A DNA stretch of 64,000 nucleotides. Source: Heliocidaris tuberculata. Lineage: Eukaryota > Echinodermata > Echinoidea > Camarodonta > Echinometridae. Below are positions 56,401 through 64,000 of this stretch, piece after piece. Numbering within the stretch: the stretch's first letter is position 1; each line of letters begins with the position of its first letter. The position numbers were made by a program, and so were the translations under genes. Where the stretch lies: NCBI GenBank assembly GCA_025618425.1, contig CM046847.1, forward strand, positions 5,652,441 through 5,716,440. Reading direction: 5' to 3'. The notes under the pieces were generated by a model. The model had not been told where the DNA came from, made no database searches, and saw nothing but the letters and a program-made list of their open reading frames with translations.

Positions 56401-59400
56401 TTCATTTCAATTCAATAGCTTCTCTTTTCAATTTTGTATGCCATTAAAAATGTCAGATCCTTTGGAATCTCTGAGATGCTGTATTTCTTACATTTCAATT
56501 TTCTGTATTTTTTTTCTCTCTCTCTCTCACTCTTTGCAACTCATCATTTACTTTCTATCCATCCACTCCCTAATCTTTCTTTCCAACCAATTGAAATTCT
56601 TCTTGTTGCTTCTTCTCTTTTCCTTCCTCGCCATCCCTCCGTTGCCTCTTCCTTTATTAATCTGTCTCTGATTTTATGTATATCTGTACCTCACTATTTC
56701 ATTCAATTCACTGCTAGTGTACTCTCTAAACCTCTCTCTCTCCCTGCCTGCTGGGCTTTTCAATACATTGTCCGAATATTTCATCTGAAACCTTACAACT
56801 CCAACAATTCTAAATGAAGTGGCAGACTCTTATTAAAGTCATAAAGTTAGTATTGAGTTCTGGTAAAAACTGAGCATAAAATACAAATAAAATGGATCAA
56901 ATTTACAACAAATTTGCTAGAAAATGAATTTCTTGCTGATAATTAGGCCTAGAAACATTACAAAATCCCATTGATCAGGCTGTTTTCATTTACATTTACA
57001 TGTTGCTTCAGGGAACCACATTTTACATTAGCATTTTGTTGTTTTTTTTTACTACTTTGTGGTCTACCACTGTCATATATATTTGTTATGCTTGATAAAT
57101 CTGTTCCATTTCTTTTTAAATGGCATCTGAATTAAGTCATCCATTTATCCATTCGGGTTTTGCATTTGTAGTGCTGCATATGCATATTTTTATTTCCAGT
57201 GTATGTAACTTTTGCAATTTTCTCATAATTTAGTGTTTGTTTTTCTGATACAAGCAATTCAATCACGACCTGATAAGCAATCCAGAATGACTTTTCCATA
57301 ACTTCTCTCAAAATACAGTTGCCAAATTACCTTTAAACTCCATACATATGTTTAGCTCAACCTGACTCTTATGACCTGCATTCTTTAATCCTGAAGAGGT
57401 CAGCGTCATCCATATAACTCATAATTAGATTTCAACATACCCTGGGCAGCAATACGGTTTCATATTTCAGCGAGGGAACACCAACAGATTCTTTAATTTC
57501 ACAAATATAAGAATATTAGAATGATGAATAATACCATTTTTGTAAGAAGACCTCACCAGAGAGAAGAAATTTCACAACTCCGTATCGAGTTACCCCTTTC
57601 AAGCATTCCCAGCCTCTTCTCCCCAAATCAAATTTGATTCGATGGCTTACTGACTAGCAGTGGTATTAGAACTCCACTACTTGTCTTTAAGGGAATTACT
57701 CAAATACAATTTTAAAGAAAACATGATTTTGACTCTGATTTGCTGGTAACATATATCTCAGTGACATAAAAAGTGGGAGAAAATCTCTGAAATCAAATAC
57801 TGGAATAACATCTACTTATCATCTTCTGAAGACGAAAATTAACCCATATCATTTTACACAGAGTTAATTGCGCCCTTCTGGTTCCAAACAGACGATATAA
57901 GCCCTTATGGTTTTGAATCAGCAGAGAAAGAGACAGTGAGAGAGGATGTGTGGGGTGTGTGTGTGTGTGTGTTTTTTTTTTTTGGTGTTTTTTTTTTGTG
58001 TGAGTGAGAGAGAGAGAGAGAGAGAGAGGGGAAGATTGCAAAATCCTTAGTATAAAGTAAAAGGCATTGGTAAACACTTCTCTTCACTTTGAGATTGATT
58101 TTAAATACAATGAGGGTTTTTTGTTTATTTTTCCCATAATCATCCTACGTCCTCAACTCCACATACAATTAAAGAAGTAAATGATAAATCATGTTTGTTA
58201 TCACCAGTGAAAGTGGTTCCAGCTCATTTTTTCAAAGGTTTGTTATAACGGTTCATTATATCGCAAGGTTGCTATTCCGGAGCCTCATTATTTCAAAACC
58301 AAAATGGGCTTCACAAAACCACAGCTTTGTTTTCATTTTCAGATGAATGATCCTTCAGAACGATTACTCCACATCAGAAGTAGTAGGAGCACTGTGCAGA
58401 TCTGCTATTGTAACAGTAAATTTCCTCATAGTGATTTTTATATTTCATTTTTCCAAGAGAGCTGTTCTTTAGCTTTCCAATGCTACACCAATATCTCTAC
58501 CAGTGCATATATTTTTTTTTTACTGTGTAAACCTTTGGAATCAACTTTCTGATTATGAACATATTAAATGTTACAAGATTATTTCACTATCGGATCACAG
58601 AACATTGACTTAATCAGAATCAATCAAAGTCAAGAACTTTCACAGTAACAAATATTTGAAATATTGAGTATAACCTAAACATAGTACCCTTTCCAAGATC
58701 AAATCAATCACATGGTTTTTTTTTTTCATATTTATCTAAATGTTATTCCATTGCATTTAGTTTGATTTCGTTAACTTCACTTTCATTCAACCTGCAAGGA
58801 ATTCCGTTCTATTCAAATTAATCCAAGTCCAAGCTTATGCCTTGGTTAACTGACAAACCAAGGTCTGAGGAATAGCCTAGCTTCCCCCACTGACATCTCT
58901 TGATAGAGGAGCCCCTGGGTGCTAACTGGAGCGATGGGGTTCAGCGATAGTATTACATCAGTCGCCAGTCACCTCACGTGCCTACGATCGTCGACGGCCC
59001 GGAGAGCCCCCATTTTTGACAACTGCTATACCTCCTAAAGCTCATTTCAGCACCTCAACCTTGAAAACCCACTCTGGCTATCAAATACCGATCCATTGAG
59101 TTCCTATCCCCATCCACTGAATACCCATTCAGCATCATCGTGATTAATTGGTTAGGAAGCAAGGATAAAGTGTATAATAGGCCATTATCTATATAATGTA
59201 TTTAGATTTGATATATGCTCTACATCAAGACAATAGGCCCTCTTTACAAACAGCTTGTTGGAGTTATATCTGACCTCGCAAAAATTAAAGCAGGCAAAGT
59301 TGTGATACACAACTAAAGCTCACTATGACTGAATGGAATGATTTGTAACTTACTATCAGAAGATAGGAAGCATCCATTAATTCAAACACATTATGAAAAT

Positions 59401-61059
59401 GGTATAAATGGTCACCAATATCTGTGTAAATTAACGTTAATATTTGTTTTCCCTGACTGTCAAGGAAGCATGCAAAATGCTTCGAGAAAAGGAGCTAGGG
59501 GACCTACAGCCTGAAATCTTTTCTGAGGGATTGATACTTAGAGATTCTATACCTTGCCAGAACCCCCCCCCCCAAAAAAAAAAAAAATCTACCCAAAATC
59601 TAGAGAGTTACGATGAAGAATGACATCCCTTTTTGATAAATTTGAATATATTTTGCAGTGCATACGGCAGTCATGATATCATCCAAGAAAAGAGTAGGAA
59701 TCAATAAATGGATGTGGAAATGAGGGTAACTGTGATAACTTAATGACCGTACCTCAAGGAAAACCTTTGAACAAAACCACTGACTACCAAACGGGATTGA
59801 AACCTTATCTGTATAAAACCTCAAGCTACAGTTTCAAGGAAGTTGCACCTTGTCAGTGCAGTGAAACTAACAAGGTGTAATTTACAGACAGAGATAGAGG
59901 CCAACAGGTACATGTATGCTATGTGTACATGCAGGACATTTCAGTTCTAAGACCATCAATCTAATTAGTGAGCTACATTGTCTTACTTCACAAACATTTT
60001 CACTTGGTGAAGCTACATATAACTAAGTAGTCATTAGGCTAAATAAACAAACACCACACAGGTGAAAAAAGACAAATGGTCATCATAGGAAGAAGATCTT
60101 TACACGAACATTCCTTAATAATAACGGTTTCAATTGGCAACTCTATTCAAGGAAACACAAAATGTGGCCCATAAGAGTAAGGTCGTTTTTTTGTTAAAGA
60201 AGGCCTCTAAAACATATTTAAAGCATTTAAAAGACAATGATAAATGTCCAATTCCTACGTCTGCCATGACTCCTGTACTAACCTAGAGTAAATGCAGTGT
60301 AAGAAGAGTAAGCACTCAAAGTTGATCTGCAAGTGTACTCCACCCATGTTTTCTTTTAAAGCCAGCTTCTGCGCCTGGGCTTGACTTTCTTTGCAGCCCT
60401 AAGGGTCATGAAAATACTCTTTCTGGAAATCCTACTCTGGCCAGAACGGTAAATATGCTCGCCTAACAAAAACATTTCGCTAGGGTGTTCTCAAATAAAG
60501 TATTGCTGCGCAATTCGGCGAGGCAATTTTGTAGCCACTTCGAACTTGACCTACGAGTGTAGCTGATATCCTTTGATGGTGTATGGTTCTGGAAGGCCCA
60601 AGCCAAATGTTATTCCTCGGCGAGAATGTACTTAGTATGCTGTTACTATCCTTATTCAACAGTATTTTCCTTGCAAATGAGTGGAACAAGCTTGGAGCTA
60701 CTTTGCATTGCACCAGTAAAAGCCGCTGAAAGGTCATGAAACATGTAACTCTACATCCAAACTTGAGTTTCCTGATTTTACTGAGGATTATCATCTAAGA
60801 CCTCTACAGAGGTAAAAAACGTACCATACAAATTACAGTAATCATCATCAGTAATCATTATCATCAACATCCTCCTCCTCCTCCTCCTCCTTGATCCTCC
60901 TCAACACCAAGATAAACCTAACATAATCCCTGACATCTTCAACTGTTTCTTTCTGTTTCTCTCCCTTCTTCCACTCCTCTCTCTCTCTCTCTCCCCCCTC
61001 TCTTTCTCTCTATCCCTCCCCTCTCTATCTCTCTCTCTCTCCCTCTCTATCTCCCCCTC

Positions 61060-61113
<54 letters not shown>

Positions 61114-64000
61114 TCTTTCTCTCAAATTCTCAATGCAGGGTAACAATACTCCAAAATCATTCACATAAGTGCATGCCTAAGGAAGCAGAGCTCTAACGTT
61201 ACATCCCAACTGACTCCGGACGTAAAAGATCGTCATACAGTGTCCATTATCACAAACTCCTGAAAATATCTAGATGCCGAAGAGACAAAGCTTTCTATGA
61301 ATAATGGAAAGCACATCTTCTATCATGACCCAGAAAAAGACATTCTCGGTCATGACCTTATAAAAATGTCAACTTAGAATAAAAAGGGACCAATATAGAA
61401 CCCATGAATAAACAAATAGCCCTCTGTGGTTTCGCTTACAAGGCAGTCTGCACGTAGCGTTAACCATGTTTTGCAGAAATAGAGATCACAAATTGTTTAA
61501 CAACACTTCTGAAAAAGAAAGATATATATTTTTGTCATTGACAACTCCAGAGAATATGGGTGGGAGTATTGAATATGGACAAACGACTTATACACATGTA
61601 CAAGTACATGTATGTTGTACTTAAAGACAGGTGTAGAAACTGTATTCCTGAAAATTATCAAGTGTACAGATATAACATTCAAACTAGAATGGTGTTTCTT
61701 ACAGTCTTTTTCATAACATTTACTGTATATGTTAAATTTATAAGATAAAATACAAGATTGTATTGGACTCTTATCCCATGATTCTACACACAGCAGGGAA
61801 AGAATGTAATAACTGTTCTGGCCATCTCACTAAATATATGCTTTTTTTTCTCTCTCTCTATCTTAACCATCTTCCCCTCTCTCTCTCTCTCTCTCTCTAC
61901 CCTTTCTTCCTCTCTCAATGCCCTCTCTATTCCCTCTTTGTCCCCTCCCCTCTTCATCCTCTCTTCATCTCCTCTTCATCTCCTCTTCATCCCCTCTTCA
62001 TCTCCTCTTCATCTCCTCTTCATCTCCTCTTCATCTCCTCTTCATCCCCTCTTCATCTCCTCTTCATCTCCTCTTCATCCCCTCTTCATCCCCTCTTCAT
62101 CTCCTCTTCATCCCCTCTTCATCCCCTCTTCATCCCCTCTTCATCCCCTCTTCATCTCCTCTTCATCCCCTCTTCATCCCCTCTTCATCCCCTCTTCATC
62201 CCCTCTTCATCTCCTCTTCATCTCCTCTTCATCTCCTCTTCATCCTCTCTTCATCCCCTCTTCATCCTCTCTTCATCCCCTCTTCATCTCCTCTTCATCC
62301 CCTCTTCATCTCCTCTTCATCCCCTCTTCATCCCCTCTTCATCCCCTCTTCATCCCCTCTTCATCCCCTCTTCATCCTCTCTTCATCTCCTCTTCATCTC
62401 CTCTTCATCCCCTCTTCATCCCCTCTTCATCCTCTCTTCATCTCCTCTTCATCTCCTCTTCATCCTCTCTTCATCCCCTCTTCATCCCCTCTTCATCCCC
62501 TCTTCATCCTCTCTTCATCTCCTCTTCATCCCCTCTTCATCCCCTCTTCATCTCCTCTTCATCTCCTCTTCATCCCCTCTTCATCCCCTCTTCATCCCCT
62601 CTTCATCTCCTCTTCGTCCCCTCTCCCTCCCTTCTCTCCCCTCTCCCTCCCTTCTCTCTCCCTTCTCTCTCCCCTCTCCCTCCCCTCTCCCTCCCTTCTC
62701 TCTCCCTTCTCTCCCTCTCCCTCCCCTCTCCCTCCCCTCTCCCTCCCTTCTCTCTCCCCTCTCCCTCCCCTCTCCCTCCCTTCTCTCTCCCCTCTCCCTC
62801 CCCTCTCCCTCCCTTCTCTCTCCCCTCTCCCTCCCCTCTCCCTCCCTTCTCTCTCCCTTCTCTCCCCTCTCCCTCCCCTCTCCCTCCCTTCTCTCTCCCC
62901 TCTCCCTCCCCTCTCCCTCCCTTCTCTCTCCCTTCTCTCCCCTCTCCCTCCCCTCTCCCTCCCTTCTCTCTCCCCTCTCCCTCCCCTCTCCCTCCCCTCT
63001 CCCTCCCTTCTCTCTCCCCTCTCCCTCCCCTCTCCCTCCCTTCTCTCTCCCTTCTCTCCCCTCTCCCTCCCCTCTCCCTCCCTTCTCTCTCCCCTTTCCC
63101 TCCCCTCTCCCTCCCTTCTCTCTCCCCTCTCCCTCCCCTCTCCCTCCCTTCTCTCTCCCTTCTCTCCCCTCTCCCTCCCCTCTCCCTCCCTTCTCTCTCC
63201 CCTCTCCCTCCCCTCTCCCTCCCTTCTCTCTCCCTTCTCTCCCCTCTCCCTCCCCTCTCCCTCCCTTCTCTCTCCCCTCTCCCTCCCCTCTCCCTCCCTT
63301 CTCCCTCCCCTCTCCCTCCCCTCTCCCTCCCCTCTCTCTCCCCTCTCCCTTCCATCTGCCTCCCCTCTGCCTTCCCTCTTCCTCCCCTCTCTCTCCCCTC
63401 TCTCTCCTCTCTCCCCGCTCCCGTCTTTCTCACCTCTCCCTCCCCTCCTCCTCCCCTTATTGGTTCACTGTTGGCTGTATAGGAGCATCAAGTGGACTAT
63501 ATTTGATACAGATCAATGAAGTATGTACTTACCTTTGCTCGCCACCTTGTTACGCAGACAAATTTTAACGTGTGATCTTTGCCTAGGATCTCTTCATTGC
63601 ATAGGATATCGAGCTGATCAGAAAAACAAAGACACAAAAAGAAACATCTTAAATATAATTGATTACGAGTGAAATATCAGAGTACCAGTAATATAAACAG
63701 GGCAAACATTTTCTTTAGAAGTGATAATTTGCTCTCCCTTTACTTTGTCTCAAGGTAAAGCACAGCTTTTAGATTATCTACATGTAAGGGCAATAGTTTT
63801 GACCGCGCCTCTCAGAGCAGTCAATATTTGTATACTAGCCTATGGCCACTCACCTCGTTAAATTTATCTAAATGTAATTTCTTGGCAACAAATTTCTTGA
63901 TATGATTTATGGTAGCCTGGGAAGAGATACGGATGAACTTTTTCCGAAGTGGACCGAGCTTGTTGGTGCTGCATTCCAGTACGATCTTGACCTGTTCGTC
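53382..64000 (-). CDS. PCGF3/PCGF5-type Polycomb group RING finger protein, C-terminal exons (partial)
   Basis: Three exons on the minus strand are in the window: 64000-63854 (entering from the right edge), 63613-63533 and 53432-53382. Joined, they give 92 residues plus stop: [40 protein letters not shown], then [20 protein letters not shown] and VTRWRAK, ending [16 protein letters not shown]. This is the RAWUL (ubiquitin-like) domain of the PCGF3/5/L(3)73Ah subgroup, where [19 protein letters not shown] is nearly invariant. The N-terminal RING finger lies outside the window. Family role: PCGF proteins pair with RING1/RNF2 in Polycomb repressive complex 1 for H2A mono-ubiquitination; the RAWUL domain is the docking surface. 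The last intron is 10.1 kb. PCGF3 and PCGF5 cannot be told apart from this fragment. Confidence 0.9.
53690..55172. mobile_element. TTAA-flanked foldback element with a second MITE nested in it
   Basis: The terminal arms (TTAAAGGAGAATGAAACC and inverse) pair over about 95 bp. The inner arms 54690-54835 and 54930-55075 form a further near-perfect palindrome (for example CACAAAATTTCATATTTTC against GAAAATATGAAATTTTGTG). The left arm is split by the TTAA MITE at 53781-54679. It lies in the 10 kb PCGF intron. Confidence 0.8.
53781..54679 (-). mobile_element. TTAA MITE (copy 2), interrupted by about 490 bp
   Basis: It runs from TTAA at 53781 to TTAA at 54676-54679. Its outer parts, 53785-53865 and 54359-54679, are the inverted counterparts of 46263-46658. 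The 490 bp between them have no match in that copy. It is inserted in the foldback element 53690-55172. Confidence 0.75.
55173..60940. other. PCGF intronic sequence without recognised elements
   Basis: Unique AT-rich intron with short CT tracts (56510, 58005), a decayed pogo-like relic near 58235-58295 (GTTATAACGGTTCATTATA), and a poly-C/poly-A run near 59565. No coding exon fits the phase or family of PCGF here. Confidence 0.55.
57940..58030 (+). repeat. (GT)n, poly-T, (GA)n compound tract
   Basis: GTGTGT, two T runs, then GAGAGA, in the PCGF intron. Confidence 0.9.
60950..61125 (+). repeat. (CT)n microsatellite, PCGF intron
   Basis: CT-rich with CCCCTC interruptions, ending in about 50 bp of pure CT. 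Confidence 0.95.
61945..63420 (+). repeat. 11-bp polypyrimidine minisatellite, about 1.5 kb, two phases
   Basis: Block 1 (to about 62615) is built from 11-bp units TTCATCTCCTC, TTCATCCCCTC and TTCATCCTCTC. Block 2 (to about 63420) is 11-bp CTCTCCCTCCC-type units, often arranged as 33-bp trimers, almost pure C/T. An 11-bp period keeps all three plus frames open, giving spurious ORFs of 601, 533 and 514 codons and a 276-codon one on minus. It lies in the last PCGF intron, about 110 bp past the RAWUL exon donor. Confidence 0.95.

Noticed and set aside
57150..57210. Minus-strand peptide [15 protein letters not shown] resembling the PCGF C-terminus
   Set aside because: No pyrimidine-rich acceptor precedes it and the similarity is limited to a few residues.
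61763..63568. Three overlapping long plus-strand ORFs (601, 533 and 514 codons) and a 276-codon minus ORF
   Set aside because: They are produced by the 11-bp minisatellite, whose period is not a multiple of three and which lacks stop codons in all frames. The peptides are pure repeats.

Overview
The window reads as animal nuclear DNA. It is AT-rich, intron-rich, and full of (CT)n tracts, poly-C/poly-G runs and short palindromic DNA transposons. The gene content and repeat style suggest a marine invertebrate, most likely an echinoderm such as a sea urchin; the phylum is an inference. Three conserved genes can be reconstructed exon by exon from splice sites, reading phase and family similarity.

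Layout. 1-13.9 kb: no gene recognised; microsatellites, transposon remnants and a duplicated/inverted block near 11 kb. 14.8-21.9 kb, minus strand: a complete seven-exon RABEPK-type kelch gene (Rab9 effector), with a compound trinucleotide microsatellite in intron 1 and a last exon 2.1 kb beyond the previous one. 22-26.4 kb: a repeat island holding a foldback element, then a 2.86 kb module bounded by a perfect 26-bp inverted repeat, with telomere-type CCCTAA repeats near both ends and a 5'-truncated CR1/L2-like LINE inside. 27.6-41.3 kb, plus strand: NOP56, the box C/D snoRNP core protein, in nine coding exons. 42.9-53.4 kb: no ORF of interest, possibly the long 3' UTR of the next gene. 53.4-64 kb, minus strand: the last three coding exons of a PCGF3/5-type Polycomb RING-finger gene, split by a 10.1 kb intron that contains a 1.5 kb polypyrimidine minisatellite. 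The gene continues past the right edge.

RABEPK and NOP56 are divergent; NOP56 and PCGF are convergent. The most notable observation is that three NOP56 introns each carry, in sense orientation, a near-identical ~138-nt sequence that folds as a box H/ACA snoRNA. The first pocket can pair with the conserved 18S rRNA segment around GCAUUUGCCAAGAA. NOP56 also shows an apparent one-base deletion in its penultimate exon and a decayed tandem copy of the start of one exon.

Introns and spacers are colonised by at least four MITE-like groups: TA-flanked pogo/Tigger-like, TTAA-flanked foldback, an 8-bp-TSD hAT-like element, and GGGCCCTGTTTCAT-type palindromes. Some are nested.
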